Source: Streptococcus cristatus
GTDB taxonomy: Bacteria; Bacillota; Bacilli; Lactobacillales; Streptococcaceae
DNA length: 64,000 bases
Direction of reading: 5' to 3'
NCBI RefSeq assembly: GCF_003943505.1
Contig: NZ_RJPS01000009.1
Location: 21,776 to 85,775 of the forward strand
Positions 54,070 to 63,850 of this stretch are shown piece after piece. Under the pieces are notes generated by a model, which saw only the letters and a list, made by a program, of their open reading frames with translations, was not told the DNA's origin and made no database searches. Made by a program: the position numbers and the translations under genes. Positions within the stretch are counted from its first letter, which is position 1. The number at the start of each line of letters is the position of its first letter.

Positions 54070-54172
54070 TGATACAAAGAGCGTAACAACCACAGCAAAA
54101 ATAGGAAATTTGGTGAAGGAGCGATGCTCCAAAACAAATTTATCTTTTTTGCCCAGGTTGTAGCTCGTGTTC
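54070..54172 (+). repeat. Dispersed 105-bp repeat, copy B2
   Basis: GATACAAAGAGCGT, AAAATAGGAAATTTG, the hairpin GGAGC-GAT-GCTCC, AACAAATTTATCTTTTTT and TAGCTCGTGTTCAAA, in the order shared with B1 and B3. It lies inside the spc operon between rpsZ and rpsH. The hairpin is short and without a proper T-run, so the operon can be read through. Confidence 0.8.
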
Positions 54173-54277
54173 AAATAAGAGTGTTCTCATTTGAATGTGT
54201 CAATACTATCTGAGCCCAGCTCAATCATTAACTAGCAAGTGCAGCTTGCAAACTACTAGTAAGAGGAGAAATATAAA

Positions 54278-54676
54278 ATGGTTATGACTGACCCAATTGC
54301 AGACTTTTTGACTCGTATCCGTAACGCTAACCAAGCGAATCACGAAGTACTTGAAGTACCTGCATCAAATATCAAAAAAGGGATTGCTGAAATCCTGAAG
54401 CGTGAAGGTTTTGTAAAAAACGTTGAAATCATCGAAGATGACAAACAAGGCATTATCCGTGTCTTCCTTAAGTACGGACAAAATGGTGAAAAAGTTATCA
54501 CTGGTTTGAAACGTGTTTCAAAACCAGGTCTACGTGTTTACAAGAAGCGCGAAGATCTTCCAAAAGTCTTGAACGGACTTGGAATTGCTATCCTTTCAAC
54601 ATCTGAAGGTTTGCTGACTGATAAAGAAGCACGCCAAAAGAACGTTGGTGGAGAAGTTATCGCTTACGTTTGGTAA
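54278..54676 (+). CDS. rpsH: 30S ribosomal protein S8
   Basis: A 132-residue S8 ([20 protein letters not shown]), the autoregulator of spc operons in other bacteria. It is flanked on both sides by copies of repeat B. AGAGGAGAAATATAAA binding site. Confidence 0.97.
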   Translation: MVMTDPIADFLTRIRNANQANHEVLEVPASNIKKGIAEILKREGFVKNVEIIEDDKQGIIRVFLKYGQNGEKVITGLKRVSKPGLRVYKKREDLPKVLNGLGIAILSTSEGLLTDKEARQKNVGGEVIAYVW

Positions 54677-54684
54677 TTGATGAT

Positions 54685-54790
54685 GTGAGAGCGTTAAAAG
54701 AATGCAGTGAAAATAGGAAGTTTGTAGCAGGAGCGATGCTCCAAGACAAACTTATCTTTTTCACCAAATTCTTAGCTCGAACTCAAATCA
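54685..54790 (+). repeat. Dispersed 105-bp repeat, copy B3
   Basis: GAGAGCGT, TGAAAATAGGAAGTTTG, GGAGC-GAT-GCTCC, AAGACAAACTTATCTTTTT and TAGCTCGAACTCAAA. Closest to B2. A further GATACAAAGCTCGT piece follows at about 54791. Confidence 0.8.
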
Positions 54791-54874
54791 AGATACAAAG
54801 CTCGTTAGAGTGTGTTCAATTTAGCTGATTTACTGATTAGCTAAATAGAGAGTAAATTAGTTTAGGAGAAAAAG

Positions 54875-55054
54875 ATGAAAGCTACTGAATTGAATGAAAA
54901 ACTTATTGTTGCAGAAGACGCTTTGGCTGAATTGTCAAAAGATGACCTTGTATCTCTTTTATGTGAAATTGGTTATAGTCCTGCGGCTATTGATGTATTG
55001 ACAGAATATCAGGAGTTTGTCAAAGCTTTTCGAAAGAAACTAGGTTTGCTCTAA
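54875..55054 (+). CDS. Unknown 59-residue protein inside the spc operon
   Basis: Starts MKATELNEKLIVAEDALAEL and ends AFRKKLGLL. It is predicted almost wholly helical, acidic in the first half and basic at the end, with no signal or membrane segment. TTTAGGAGAAAAAG gives an excellent ribosome binding site, and codon use is less biased than in its ribosomal neighbours. The classical spc operon has rplF directly after rpsH, so this is an insertion, flanked upstream by repeat B3. I do not recognise the family; a ribosome-linked role would be only a guess from place. Confidence 0.7.
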   Translation: MKATELNEKLIVAEDALAELSKDDLVSLLCEIGYSPAAIDVLTEYQEFVKAFRKKLGLL

Positions 55055-55117
55055 TCCGAATGCCCCCCGTGAAAACTGGTCGCTTGCGGCCTGACAATTT
55101 AACAGGAGAAAATAAAC

Positions 55118-55654
55118 ATGTCACGTATTGGTAATAAAGTTATCGTGTTGCCTGCTGGTGTTGAACTCACTAACAATGACAACGTTGTAACTCTAAAAGG
55201 ACCTAAAGGAGAACTGACTCGTGAGTTCTCAAAAGATATTGAAATCCGTGTGGAAGGAACTGAAGTAACTCTTCACCGTCCAAACGATTCAAAAGAAATG
55301 AAAACTATCCACGGAACAACTCGTGCCCTTTTGAACAACATGGTTGTTGGTGTATCAGAAGGCTTCAAGAAAGAACTTGAAATGCGCGGGGTTGGTTACC
55401 GTGCTCAACTTCAAGGTAGCAAACTTGTACTTTCAGTTGGCAAATCTCATCCAGACGAAGTAGAAGCTCCTGAAGGAATTACTTTTGAACTTCCAAACCC
55501 AACGACTATCGTTATCAGCGGAATTTCAAAAGAAGCGGTTGGTCAAACAGCTGCTTATGTACGTAGCCTTCGTGCACCAGAACCTTACAAAGGTAAAGGT
55601 ATCCGTTACGTTGGTGAATTCGTTCGCCGTAAAGAAGGTAAAACTGGTAAATAA
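55118..55654 (+). CDS. rplF: 50S ribosomal protein L6
   Basis: A 178-residue L6 ([20 protein letters not shown]), with the two RNP-like halves and the conserved end [38 protein letters not shown] upstream. Confidence 0.97.
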   Translation: MSRIGNKVIVLPAGVELTNNDNVVTLKGPKGELTREFSKDIEIRVEGTEVTLHRPNDSKEMKTIHGTTRALLNNMVVGVSEGFKKELEMRGVGYRAQLQGSKLVLSVGKSHPDEVEAPEGITFELPNPTTIVISGISKEAVGQTAAYVRSLRAPEPYKGKGIRYVGEFVRRKEGKTGK

Positions 55655-55739
55655 TCTTGATTGGCTGATGATTTCAGCCAGCCAGTTTATTTTCCGATTT
55701 TGTGCTGAGGCACGTCAATAATAATAAGAGGTGAAAATT

Positions 55740-56096
55740 GTGATTACGAAACCAGATAAAAATAAAGTCCGCCAAAAACGCCACCGTCGCGTTCGCGGAA
55801 AACTCTCTGGAACTGCTGATCGCCCACGTTTGAACGTATTCCGTTCTAATACAGGCATCTACGCTCAAGTGATTGATGACGTAGCGGGTGTAACGCTCGC
55901 AAGCGCTTCAACTCTTGACAAAGAAGTTTCAAAAGGAACTAAAACTGAACAAGCCGTTGTTGTAGGTAAACTCGTTGCAGAACGTGCAGTTGCTAAAGGT
56001 ATTTCTGAAGTGGTGTTTGACCGCGGTGGATATCTCTATCACGGACGTGTAAAAGCTTTGGCTGATGCAGCTCGTGAAAACGGATTGAAATTCTAA
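55740..56096 (+). CDS. rplR: 50S ribosomal protein L18
   Basis: A 118-residue L18 ([20 protein letters not shown]), 5S rRNA-binding. The GTG at 55740 is preferred over a GTG three codons earlier because AGAGGTG then sits at a normal distance. Confidence 0.96.
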   Translation: MITKPDKNKVRQKRHRRVRGKLSGTADRPRLNVFRSNTGIYAQVIDDVAGVTLASASTLDKEVSKGTKTEQAVVVGKLVAERAVAKGISEVVFDRGGYLYHGRVKALADAARENGLKF

Positions 56097-56114
56097 TAGG
56101 GAGGACACTAGAAA

Positions 56115-56609
56115 ATGGCATTTAAAGACAATGCAGTTGAACTTGAAGAACGCTTAGTTGCAGTCAACCGTGTTACTAAAGTTGTTAAAGGTGGACGTCG
56201 TCTTCGTTTTGCAGCTCTTGTAGTAGTTGGTGACCGCAACGGTCGTGTTGGTTTCGGTACTGGTAAAGCTCAAGAAGTACCAGAAGCTATCCGTAAAGCA
56301 GTTGAAGATGCGAAGAAAAACTTGATCGAAGTTCCAATGGTTGGTACAACTATTCCTCACGAAGTTCTTTCAGAATTTGGTGGAGCGAAAGTATTGCTTA
56401 AGCCAGCTGTTGAAGGTTCTGGGGTTGCTGCTGGTGGTGCTGTTCGTGCCGTCATCGAATTGGCAGGTGTGGCAGATGTTACATCTAAATCACTTGGTTC
56501 AAACACTCCAATCAACATCGTTCGCGCAACTGTTGAAGGCTTGAAACAATTGAAACGCGCTGAAGAAGTTGCTGCCCTTCGTGGTATTTCAGTTTCTGAC
56601 TTGGCTTAA
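56115..56609 (+). CDS. rpsE: 30S ribosomal protein S5
   Basis: A 164-residue S5 ([20 protein letters not shown]) with the loop [13 protein letters not shown], the spectinomycin/ram region, unaltered in form. Contributes to decoding accuracy with S4 and S12. Confidence 0.97.
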   Translation: MAFKDNAVELEERLVAVNRVTKVVKGGRRLRFAALVVVGDRNGRVGFGTGKAQEVPEAIRKAVEDAKKNLIEVPMVGTTIPHEVLSEFGGAKVLLKPAVEGSGVAAGGAVRAVIELAGVADVTSKSLGSNTPINIVRATVEGLKQLKRAEEVAALRGISVSDLA

Positions 56610-56622
56610 GAAAGGGGAACTC

Positions 56623-56805
56623 ATGGCTCAAATTAAAATTACTTTGACTAAGTCTCCAATCGGACGCATCCCGTCACAACGTAAAACTGTTGTAGCACTT
56701 GGACTTGGCAAATTGAACAGCTCAGTTATCAAAGAAGACAATCCAGCGGTACGCGGTATGATCACTGCTGTATCTCACTTGGTAACTGTTGAAGAAGTTA
56801 AGTAA
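56623..56805 (+). CDS. rpmD: 50S ribosomal protein L30
   Basis: A 60-residue L30 ([20 protein letters not shown]). ATG 56623 follows AAAGGGGAACTC; the longer in-frame extension overlaps rpsE and is rejected. Confidence 0.96.
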   Translation: MAQIKITLTKSPIGRIPSQRKTVVALGLGKLNSSVIKEDNPAVRGMITAVSHLVTVEEVK

Positions 56806-56838
56806 GCCTTAGCTGAAAAACTTTTATTAAGATACATT

Positions 56839-56921
56839 AGGGGATTTGAGAATTTTCTCAGCCCCTAAAACTAAATATATGTATAGGCGAGTTTGTATCA
56901 GAGACACCTTTTCTCTGGTAC
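56839..56921 (+). repeat. Two hairpins in the rpmD-rplO gap
   Basis: TTAGGGG (56838-56844) with CCCCTAA (about 56864-56870) around GAGAATTTTCTC, and GTATCAGAGA (56895-56904) with TCTCTGGTAC (56912-56921). Neither has a T-run. The gap is 151 bases, large for this operon. Confidence 0.55.
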
Positions 56922-56956
56922 GAGCGCTAGCATTTTACAAAAGAGGAGAAAAAATA

Positions 56957-57397
56957 ATGAAACTTCATGAATTACAACCTGCTGCAGGTTCACGTAAAGT
57001 TCGCAACCGTGTTGGTCGCGGTACTTCATCAGGTAACGGTAAAACTTCTGGTCGCGGTCAAAAAGGTCAAAAAGCACGTAGCGGTGGCGGTGTTCGTCTT
57101 GGTTTTGAAGGTGGACAAACTCCATTGTTCCGTCGTGTACCAAAACGTGGTTTCTTGAATGTAAACCGTAAAGAATACGCGATTGTTAATCTTGACCAAT
57201 TAAATATCTTTGAAGATGGTGCAGAAGTAACTCCAGTTGTTCTCATCGAAGCAGGTATTGTAAAAGCTGAAAAATCTGGTGTTAAGATTCTTGGTAACGG
57301 AGAATTGACTAAGAAGTTGACTGTTAAAGCAGCTAAATTCTCTAAATCAGCTGAAGAAGCTATCACTGCTAAAGGTGGTTCAGTCGAAGTCATCTAA
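56957..57397 (+). CDS. rplO: 50S ribosomal protein L15
   Basis: A 146-residue L15 ([20 protein letters not shown]), with the Gly/Arg-rich N-terminal extension ([18 protein letters not shown]). AGAGGAGAAAAAATA defines the start; upstream extension in frame is not translated by this evidence. Confidence 0.96.
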   Translation: MKLHELQPAAGSRKVRNRVGRGTSSGNGKTSGRGQKGQKARSGGGVRLGFEGGQTPLFRRVPKRGFLNVNRKEYAIVNLDQLNIFEDGAEVTPVVLIEAGIVKAEKSGVKILGNGELTKKLTVKAAKFSKSAEEAITAKGGSVEVI

Positions 57398-57409
57398 GAG
57401 AGGTGACCT

Positions 57410-58720
57410 ATGTTTTTCAAGCTATTAAAAGACGCACTTAAAATAAAACAAGTACGGTCTAAGATTTTGTTCACCTTGTTCATTATCTTAGTTTTCCGTA
57501 TTGGTACAACCATAACTGTTCCAGGAATTAATGCCAAAGCTTTGAGCAGTTTAAGCGATTTACCTTTCTTAAACATGCTTAGCTTGGTTTCAGGGAATGC
57601 CATGCGTAACTTCTCTGTTTTTGCTCTCGGAGTTAGCCCTTACATCACGGCTTCGATCGTGGTTCAGCTCTTACAAATGGATTTGCTTCCAAAATTTGTA
57701 GAGTGGGGCAAGCAAGGGGAAGTCGGACGGAGAAAGCTTAATCAAGCAACTCGCTATATTTCCCTGGTATTGGCCTTTGTCCAATCCATCGGGATTACAG
57801 CTGGATTTGCGACTTTGTCAAGAACTAAACTAGTAGCTAATCCAAATTGGCAAACCTATCTTTTGATTGGTGCCCTCCTCACGACAGGTTCAGTTATTGT
57901 GACTTGGTTAGGAGAGCAAATTACAGATAAGGGTTATGGTAATGGTGTATCCATGATTATCTTTGCAGGGATTGTATCTGGTATTCCTGGTATGATCAAA
58001 GGGATCTATGAAGATTACTTTGTTAATATCCCGAGCGATCGACTCAATTCGTCTTTGATTTTCGTTGGGATTTTAATTGTTGCTGTTCTGGTGATTATCT
58101 ATTTCACAACCTTTGTGCAACAAGCTGAGTACAAAATTCCAATTCAATATACGAAGATTGCTCAAGGTGCCCCTTCAAGTTCTTACCTACCGTTAAAAGT
58201 GAATCCTGCTGGTGTTATCCCAGTTATCTTTGCAAGTTCGATTACAGCTGCTCCAGCAGCCATCTTCCAGTTTGTAAGTGCTATGGGCTATAACGCATCC
58301 TGGGTTCGGACGGCACAGGCGCTTCTGGCGACTACAACCATCAGTGGTATGTTTACCTATGCTCTCTTGATTATTCTCTTTACTTTCTTTTATACATTTG
58401 TACAAATTAATCCTGAAAAGACAGCAGAGAATTTACAAAAGAGTGGAGCCTACATCCCAGGTGTTCGTCCAGGTAAGGGAACGGAAGAATATATGTCTAA
58501 ATTGCTTCGCCGCTTGGCGACAGTTGGCTCACTATTCCTAGGGATTATCACAATCATTCCGATCCTAGCCAAAGATCTTTTCGGTCTGACCGATGCAGTT
58601 GCTCTTGGAGGAACTAGTCTTCTTATCATCATTTCAACAGGTATTGAAGGAATGAAACAGTTGGAAGGTTATCTTCTGAAACGTAAGTATGTCGGATTTA
58701 TGGATACTACAACAGAATAG
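57410..58720 (+). CDS. secY: Protein translocase subunit SecY
   Basis: A 436-residue ten-helix channel protein. Plug/TM2 region FALGVSPYITASIVVQLLQ, the cytoplasmic loop with EYKIPIQYTK and the end GMKQLEGYLLKRKYVGFM are typical of general SecY. It is the housekeeping copy because of its place between rplO and adk; accessory SecY2 is a different protein. Confidence 0.96.
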   Translation: MFFKLLKDALKIKQVRSKILFTLFIILVFRIGTTITVPGINAKALSSLSDLPFLNMLSLVSGNAMRNFSVFALGVSPYITASIVVQLLQMDLLPKFVEWGKQGEVGRRKLNQATRYISLVLAFVQSIGITAGFATLSRTKLVANPNWQTYLLIGALLTTGSVIVTWLGEQITDKGYGNGVSMIIFAGIVSGIPGMIKGIYEDYFVNIPSDRLNSSLIFVGILIVAVLVIIYFTTFVQQAEYKIPIQYTKIAQGAPSSSYLPLKVNPAGVIPVIFASSITAAPAAIFQFVSAMGYNASWVRTAQALLATTTISGMFTYALLIILFTFFYTFVQINPEKTAENLQKSGAYIPGVRPGKGTEEYMSKLLRRLATVGSLFLGIITIIPILAKDLFGLTDAVALGGTSLLIIISTGIEGMKQLEGYLLKRKYVGFMDTTTE

Positions 58721-58724
58721 AAAT

Positions 58725-58756
58725 AGGTTGACTTAGTCAACCTTCTATTTTGTTTT
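58725..58756 (+). terminator. Hairpin between secY and adk
   Basis: AGGTTGAC (58725-58732) and GTCAACCT (58736-58743), then TCTATTTTGTTTTT. Probably partial termination, since the cluster continues in the same direction. Confidence 0.65.
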
Positions 58757-58815
58757 TAAAAAAGTTTATTAAGTGTTTTAATAGATTGCTTTAAAAACAA
58801 AAAAGGAGACAAAAC

Positions 58816-59454
58816 ATGAATCTTTTGATTATGGGCTTGCCAGGCGCAGGCAAGGGAACACAAGCAGCCAAAATTGTGGAACAATTCCACGTGGCACATA
58901 TTTCAACTGGGGATATGTTCCGTGCTGCTATGGCAAATGAAACAGAAATGGGTGTTTTAGCGAAATCCTACATTTCTAAAGGCGAGTTGGTGCCAGATGA
59001 AGTGACAAACGGAATTGTGAAAGAGCGCTTGGCACAAGATGATATTAAAGAAACTGGTTTCTTGTTGGACGGTTATCCACGGACAATTGATCAAGCTCAC
59101 GCCTTGGATCAAATCCTTGCAGATCTGGGTATCCAACTTGACGCAGTTATCAATATCGAAGTAAATCCAGATAGTTTGTTAGAACGTTTGAGTGGACGGA
59201 TTATCCACCGCGAAACAGGGGAAACCTTCCACAAAATTTTCAACCCACCAGTGGATTACAAAGAAGAAGATTACTATCAACGTGAAGACGACAAACCTGA
59301 AACAGTAAAGCGTCGTTTGGATGTTAATATCGCTCAAGGCCAACCAATTATTGATCATTACCGCGCTCAAGGACTCGTTCACGACATTCAGGGCAATCAA
59401 GAGATTGAGGCAGTCTTCTCAGATATCGAAAAAGTCTTGTCAAATTTAAAATAA
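58816..59454 (+). CDS. adk: Adenylate kinase
   Basis: A 212-residue kinase (ATP + AMP to 2 ADP). P-loop [16 protein letters not shown] site [11 protein letters not shown], and [22 protein letters not shown]. The LID lacks the four zinc cysteines found in Bacillus Adk, as normal in streptococci. AAAGGAGACAAAAC upstream. Confidence 0.97.
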   Translation: MNLLIMGLPGAGKGTQAAKIVEQFHVAHISTGDMFRAAMANETEMGVLAKSYISKGELVPDEVTNGIVKERLAQDDIKETGFLLDGYPRTIDQAHALDQILADLGIQLDAVINIEVNPDSLLERLSGRIIHRETGETFHKIFNPPVDYKEEDYYQREDDKPETVKRRLDVNIAQGQPIIDHYRAQGLVHDIQGNQEIEAVFSDIEKVLSNLK

Positions 59455-59469
59455 AAGCGTTTTTCCCAC

Positions 59470-59498
59470 TTGCAATATTTGACAAGTAGTGATACAAT
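59470..59498 (+). promoter_or_regulatory. Internal promoter before infA
   Basis: TTGCAA (59470-59475) and TACAAT (59493-59498) with a 17-base spacer. It would give the infA-rpmJ-rpsM-rpsK-rpoA-rplQ segment its own transcription. Confidence 0.65.
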
Positions 59499-59570
59499 GA
59501 GTTAGTCTGACTTATAATTGTTACCTCTGTGCTCAGAGGAATCTATCGAAATTTAGGGAGGTGCTTTTGC

Positions 59571-59789
59571 GTGGCAAAAGACGATGTGATTGAAGTCGAA
59601 GGCAAAGTAGTTGATACGATGCCGAACGCAATGTTTACGGTTGAACTTGAAAATGGACATCAGATTTTAGCAACAGTTTCTGGTAAAATTCGTAAAAACT
59701 ATATTCGTATTTTAGCGGGAGATCGTGTTACTGTCGAGATGAGTCCTTATGATTTGACACGTGGACGGATCACTTACCGCTTTAAATAA
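59571..59789 (+). CDS. infA: Translation initiation factor IF-1
   Basis: A 72-residue OB-fold protein ([20 protein letters not shown]). GTG start at 59571 after AGGGAGGTGCTTTTGC. It blocks the A site during initiation. The upstream in-frame stretch does not resemble IF-1 and is rejected. Confidence 0.97.
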   Translation: MAKDDVIEVEGKVVDTMPNAMFTVELENGHQILATVSGKIRKNYIRILAGDRVTVEMSPYDLTRGRITYRFK

Positions 59790-59813
59790 TCGAAAAACTT
59801 GGAGGGATAAGAA

Positions 59814-59930
59814 ATGAAAGTAAGACCATCGGTCAAACCAATTTGCGAATACTGTAAAGTTATTCGTCGTAATGGCCGTGTTATGGTAATTTGCCCAGCA
59901 AATCCAAAACACAAACAACGTCAAGGATAA
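59814..59930 (+). CDS. rpmJ: 50S ribosomal protein L36
   Basis: A 38-residue L36 ([20 protein letters not shown]), zinc form with ligands Cys11, Cys14, Cys27 and His33. GGAGGGATAAGAA precedes the ATG. Too short for ordinary ORF cut-offs. Confidence 0.97.
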
Positions 59931-59947
59931 GATAGAAAGGAGAAAAC

Positions 59948-60313
59948 ATGGCTCGTATTGCTGGAGTTGACATTCCAAATGACAAACGTGTAGTCGTTTC
60001 ACTTACTTACGTGTATGGTATCGGACTTCCAACTTCTAAGAAGATTTTGGCTGCTGCTGGAATCTCAGAAGACATCCGTGTCAAAGATTTGACATCAGAT
60101 CAAGAAGACGCAATCCGTCGCGAAGTGGATGCAATCAAGGTTGAAGGTGACCTTCGTCGTGAAGTAAACCTTAACATCAAACGTTTGATGGAAATCGGTT
60201 CATACCGTGGTATCCGTCACCGTCGTGGACTTCCTGTCCGTGGACAAAACACTAAAAACAATGCTCGTACTCGTAAAGGTAAAGCCGTTGCGATTGCAGG
60301 TAAGAAAAAATAA
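59948..60313 (+). CDS. rpsM: 30S ribosomal protein S13
   Basis: A 121-residue S13 ([20 protein letters not shown]), head protein making the B1 bridge with L5; C-terminal tail [15 protein letters not shown] reaches tRNA. Confidence 0.97.
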   Translation: MARIAGVDIPNDKRVVVSLTYVYGIGLPTSKKILAAAGISEDIRVKDLTSDQEDAIRREVDAIKVEGDLRREVNLNIKRLMEIGSYRGIRHRRGLPVRGQNTKNNARTRKGKAVAIAGKKK

Positions 60314-60332
60314 TATAAGGAGGTAAAAAGTC

Positions 60333-60716
60333 TTGGCTAAACCAACACGTAAACGTCGTGTGAAGAAAAATATCGAATCTGGTATTGCACATATTCACGC
60401 TACATTTAATAACACTATTGTTATGATTACTGATGTGCATGGTAACGCGATTGCTTGGTCATCTGCTGGTGCTCTTGGTTTCAAAGGTTCTCGTAAATCT
60501 ACACCATTTGCTGCCCAAATGGCATCTGAAGCAGCTGCTAAGTCTGCACAAGAACACGGTCTTAAATCAGTTGAAGTTACAGTTAAAGGTCCAGGTTCTG
60601 GTCGTGAGTCAGCTATTCGTGCACTTGCTGCAGCTGGTCTGGAAGTAACTGCTATTCGTGATGTGACTCCTGTGCCACACAATGGTGCTCGTCCTCCAAA
60701 ACGTCGCCGTGTATAA
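60333..60716 (+). CDS. rpsK: 30S ribosomal protein S11
   Basis: A 127-residue S11 ([19 protein letters not shown]) with a TTG start at 60333 after AAGGAGGTAAAAAGTC, the only TTG chosen in this cluster. Platform protein near the mRNA exit. Confidence 0.96.
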
Positions 60717-60761
60717 TCATCAACAATTACACTGCTTTTCGTTTAAGAGGGAGTTAACTAA

Positions 60762-61700
60762 ATGATTGAGTTTGAAAAACCAAATATAACAAAAATTGAT
60801 GAAAATAAAAATTATGGCAAGTTTGTAGTTGAACCGTTAGAACGCGGTTATGGTACAACGCTTGGAAATTCACTTCGTCGTGTACTTCTCGCCTCACTTC
60901 CAGGTGCAGCAGTGACTTCTATCAACATTGATGGAGTATTGCACGAATTTGATACGATTTCTGGGGTCCGTGAAGATGTGATGCAGATTATTCTGAACAT
61001 CAAAGGGATTGCTGTAAAATCTTACGTCCAAGACGAAAAGATGATTGAATTGGATGTTGAAGGTCCTGCAGAAGTAACTGCTGGAGATATTTTGACAGAC
61101 AGTGATATCGAAATTGTAAACCCTGATCATTATCTCTTTACAATCAGTGAAGGTGCTCGCTTTAAAGCGAAAATGGCTGTGAATAGCGGTCGTGGATATG
61201 TACCAGCTGACGAAAATAAAAAAGATGATGCACCAGTAGGCACACTTGCGGTAGATTCTATCTATACGCCTGTGACAAAAGTAAATTACCAGGTTGAACC
61301 AGCTCGTGTTGGTAGCAACGATGGTTTTGATAAACTTACCCTTGAAATTTTAACGAATGGAACGATTATTCCCGAAGACGCTTTGGGACTATCAGCTCGT
61401 ATCCTGACAGAGCATCTGAACCTCTTTACAGATTTAACAGAAGTTGCTATTTCAACTGATGTGATGAAGGAAGCAGAAAAATCTTCAGATGATCGCATTT
61501 TGGAACGTACAATTGAAGAATTGGATCTATCAGTTCGTTCATACAACTGTCTGAAACGCGCAGGAATTAATACTGTCTTTGATTTGACAGAAAAATCAGA
61601 GCCTGAAATGATGAAAGTTCGTAACTTGGGCCGCAAGAGTCTTGAAGAAGTTAAAGTTAAACTTGCTGACCTTGGTCTTGGGTTAAGAAACGATAAATAA
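60762..61700 (+). CDS. rpoA: RNA polymerase alpha subunit
   Basis: A 312-residue alpha subunit. N-terminal domain (1-230) for assembly, including [24 protein letters not shown]-terminal domain (about 240-312) with [22 protein letters not shown] and the helix-hairpin-helix [20 protein letters not shown] for UP-element and activator contact. Confidence 0.97.
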   Translation: MIEFEKPNITKIDENKNYGKFVVEPLERGYGTTLGNSLRRVLLASLPGAAVTSINIDGVLHEFDTISGVREDVMQIILNIKGIAVKSYVQDEKMIELDVEGPAEVTAGDILTDSDIEIVNPDHYLFTISEGARFKAKMAVNSGRGYVPADENKKDDAPVGTLAVDSIYTPVTKVNYQVEPARVGSNDGFDKLTLEILTNGTIIPEDALGLSARILTEHLNLFTDLTEVAISTDVMKEAEKSSDDRILERTIEELDLSVRSYNCLKRAGINTVFDLTEKSEPEMMKVRNLGRKSLEEVKVKLADLGLGLRNDK

Positions 61701-61711
61701 AGGAGGAATAC

Positions 61712-62098
61712 ATGGCTTACCGTAAACTAGGACGCACTAGCTCACAACGTAAAGCAATGCTTCGTGATTTGACTACTGACTTGATTATCAATGAATCAAT
61801 CGTAACAACTGAAGCTCGTGCTAAAGAAATCCGTAAAACAGTTGAAAAAATGATTACTCTTGGTAAACGTGGTGACTTGCATGCTCGTCGTCAAGCAGCA
61901 GCTTTTGTACGTAACGAAATTGCATCAGAAAACTACAATGAAGAGACTAACAAATATACTACAACCACAGCTCTTCAAAAATTATTCTCTGAATTGGCAC
62001 CTCGCTATGCTGAGCGCAATGGTGGATACACTCGTATTCTTAAGACTGAACCACGCCGTGGGGATGCTGCGCCAATGGCAATTATTGAATTAGTATAA
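61712..62098 (+). CDS. rplQ: 50S ribosomal protein L17
   Basis: A 128-residue L17 ([20 protein letters not shown]). Last gene of the ribosomal cluster; AAAGGAGGAATAC upstream, 11 bases after rpoA. Confidence 0.97.
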   Translation: MAYRKLGRTSSQRKAMLRDLTTDLIINESIVTTEARAKEIRKTVEKMITLGKRGDLHARRQAAAFVRNEIASENYNEETNKYTTTTALQKLFSELAPRYAERNGGYTRILKTEPRRGDAAPMAIIELV

Positions 62099-62113
62099 TT
62101 TTTATCAATTTTG

Positions 62114-62271
62114 TTGAGTGTTATGATGATGGAGTTCTTATACTCTTAGTCTAGCTCTGGTCTACCGCTAGGATTTTTCCTAGCGGGAACACTCATCATC
62201 ATGATGAAAGGGTAGACGCTTGTTTACGAAATTGCTTTTAGTGAAAAACAATTTCGTAAGCAGGCGTTTTT
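62114..62271 (+). ncRNA. Structured leader or small RNA with terminator
   Basis: Visible pairings: GAGTGTT (62116-62122) with AACACTC (62188-62194); ATGATGATG (62123-62131) with CATCATCAT (62194-62202); CCGCTAGG (62165-62172) with CCTAGCGG (62179-62186); GTCTACC (62160-62166) with GGTAGAC (62211-62217); then a strong terminator ACGCTTGTTTACGAAATTG (62216-62234) with CAATTTCGTAAGCAGGCGT (62249-62267) and TTTTT. Some pairings exclude others, as in attenuators. A weak promoter TTGAGT/TATACT (62114/62139) lies inside. It may also simply end the rpoA-rplQ transcript. No known riboswitch family was recognised. Confidence 0.5.
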
Positions 62272-62311
62272 GAATGGGAAAAGAAAAACTTTCTTGAGGG
62301 AAGGAGAAGAA

Positions 62312-63583
62312 ATGCAAGATTCGATTGCTATTTTGAAAGAACGTTATTTGGCAAATATAAAAGAAAATCCAGACTTATACATTGGGATTGAGTTAGAATT
62401 TCCGATTGTGAATCTTCAGGGAGGAGCGACAGATACTCGTGTAACAAAGGAGCTGTTAGTAAGGCTAAATTCAGACTATGGCTTTATCGTAGAAAGAAGG
62501 GATTCAGAGGGCAATCCTATCCAATTAAAAGCTTCAGATAGCGAAGATCGGATACTTTTTGAAGTGTCTTATAATATTTTAGAATTTGCATTTGAAAAAG
62601 CGAAAACGATTCAGGAAGTCGAAAGACGCTTTAATCATTACTTAGACAACATTCAAAAGTTTTTGCGCAAAAATCATCATGAACTCCAGGGACATGGTTT
62701 ACATCCATTCTGGAAGGAGAATGATAATGGTCCTGTTAAATATCCCCGCTATCAAATGTTAATGCAATATCTAACTTTGAGTGAAAAAATTGGAGGAGAT
62801 TTCTTCCATCGTCATCCTGATTATGGTAGCTATATCTGTGGGAGCCAGGTACAGTTAGATGTTTCACAGGCAAATTTCATACAGGTAATTAACACCTTTA
62901 ATCAAATCGAGGCTGCCAAAGCTTATCTTTTTGCCAATTCAGAATTACTTACAGAAGATTTCAACACTAGAATCTCGAGAGACCGCTTCTGGGAAGAGTC
63001 CATGCATGGCTTGTTAGTAGAAAATGTCGGTGTTAATCCCCATGATTTCAAAGACGAGGAAGATTTTTTCAATTATTTAAATCATACAGCCATTTTCAAT
63101 GTTGAGCGAGAGGGTGACACCTATTATTTCCCTCCTATCGTAGCTGGAGAGTATCTAAAGCAAGAGCAAATCAAGGGATACAATTTAAGTGGCAAGGAAA
63201 GTCTGATTATCCCCCATGCAGATGATTTTTGTAATCACAGAAGCTACCAGTACCAAGATTTGACAACGCGGGGAACGATCGAATTTAGGAGTACTTGTGC
63301 TCAGCCTATCGAGAGGACCTTTGCACCAGCAGCTTTTCATTTGGGATTGTTGGCTAATCTTGAGGAAGTGACCGCTTATCTTAAAGATTGTGATTTCTTC
63401 AAATTAGAGGGGCGTAACTATAAAAGGCTGCGCAGAAAGTATTCGCAAATCGAGTTAACACAAGCGGATCAAGACTCTATTCAATCATTTGCATCCGATC
63501 TCCTTCAATTAGCTGTTAAAGGTCTGGAGAAACGAAAAGAAGGGGAAGGGTGCTACTTGTTACCGCTTATGAATGAGAGATAA
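62312..63583 (+). CDS. Glutamate-cysteine ligase family protein (GCS2 type)
   Basis: A 423-residue protein with the GCS2-family opening PDLYIGIELEFPIVNLQGGATD, then YNILEFAFEKAKTIQEVERRF, GHGLHPFWKEND, YICGSQVQLDVSQANFIQVINTFNQIEAAKAYLFANSE and TTRGTIEFRSTCAQPIERTFAPAAFHLGLL, all positions where the family binds ATP-Mg and glutamate. Family enzymes join glutamate to cysteine or another amine. It is about half the length of the GshAB fusion of some streptococci and has no glutathione synthetase beside it, so the final product is open. AAGGAGAAGAA fixes the start at 62312. Confidence 0.82.
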   Translation: MQDSIAILKERYLANIKENPDLYIGIELEFPIVNLQGGATDTRVTKELLVRLNSDYGFIVERRDSEGNPIQLKASDSEDRILFEVSYNILEFAFEKAKTIQEVERRFNHYLDNIQKFLRKNHHELQGHGLHPFWKENDNGPVKYPRYQMLMQYLTLSEKIGGDFFHRHPDYGSYICGSQVQLDVSQANFIQVINTFNQIEAAKAYLFANSELLTEDFNTRISRDRFWEESMHGLLVENVGVNPHDFKDEEDFFNYLNHTAIFNVEREGDTYYFPPIVAGEYLKQEQIKGYNLSGKESLIIPHADDFCNHRSYQYQDLTTRGTIEFRSTCAQPIERTFAPAAFHLGLLANLEEVTAYLKDCDFFKLEGRNYKRLRRKYSQIELTQADQDSIQSFASDLLQLAVKGLEKRKEGEGCYLLPLMNER

Positions 63584-63735
63584 AGTAATTTCTTTTTAAC
63601 CTCTAATAGAAAGCTGAAGTAAATTTCTTTATGTGATTGATTGGACTGTGTATTATACTAGTTTGAGTATATTTGAATGAATTTAATTGTAGCTAGAGCA
63701 TTAAGCGACTTTAGCAGCACGGTGATATAGAGAAT

Positions 63736-63773
63736 AAGGGAGAGGTAAGAGGGAGATGTTACCTTTCCCTTTT
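63736..63773 (+). terminator. Terminator before the rRNA operon
   Basis: AAGGGAGAGGTAA (63736-63748) pairs with TTACCTTTCCCTT (63759-63771) with a single mismatch, then TTT. Confidence 0.78.
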
Positions 63774-63850
63774 AGTTATTGATTTATCAGTGATTTTGAT
63801 GGTGGTAGGAAATAAATTTGTAAAAAAGATAAAAAAATTCAAAAAAAGTG

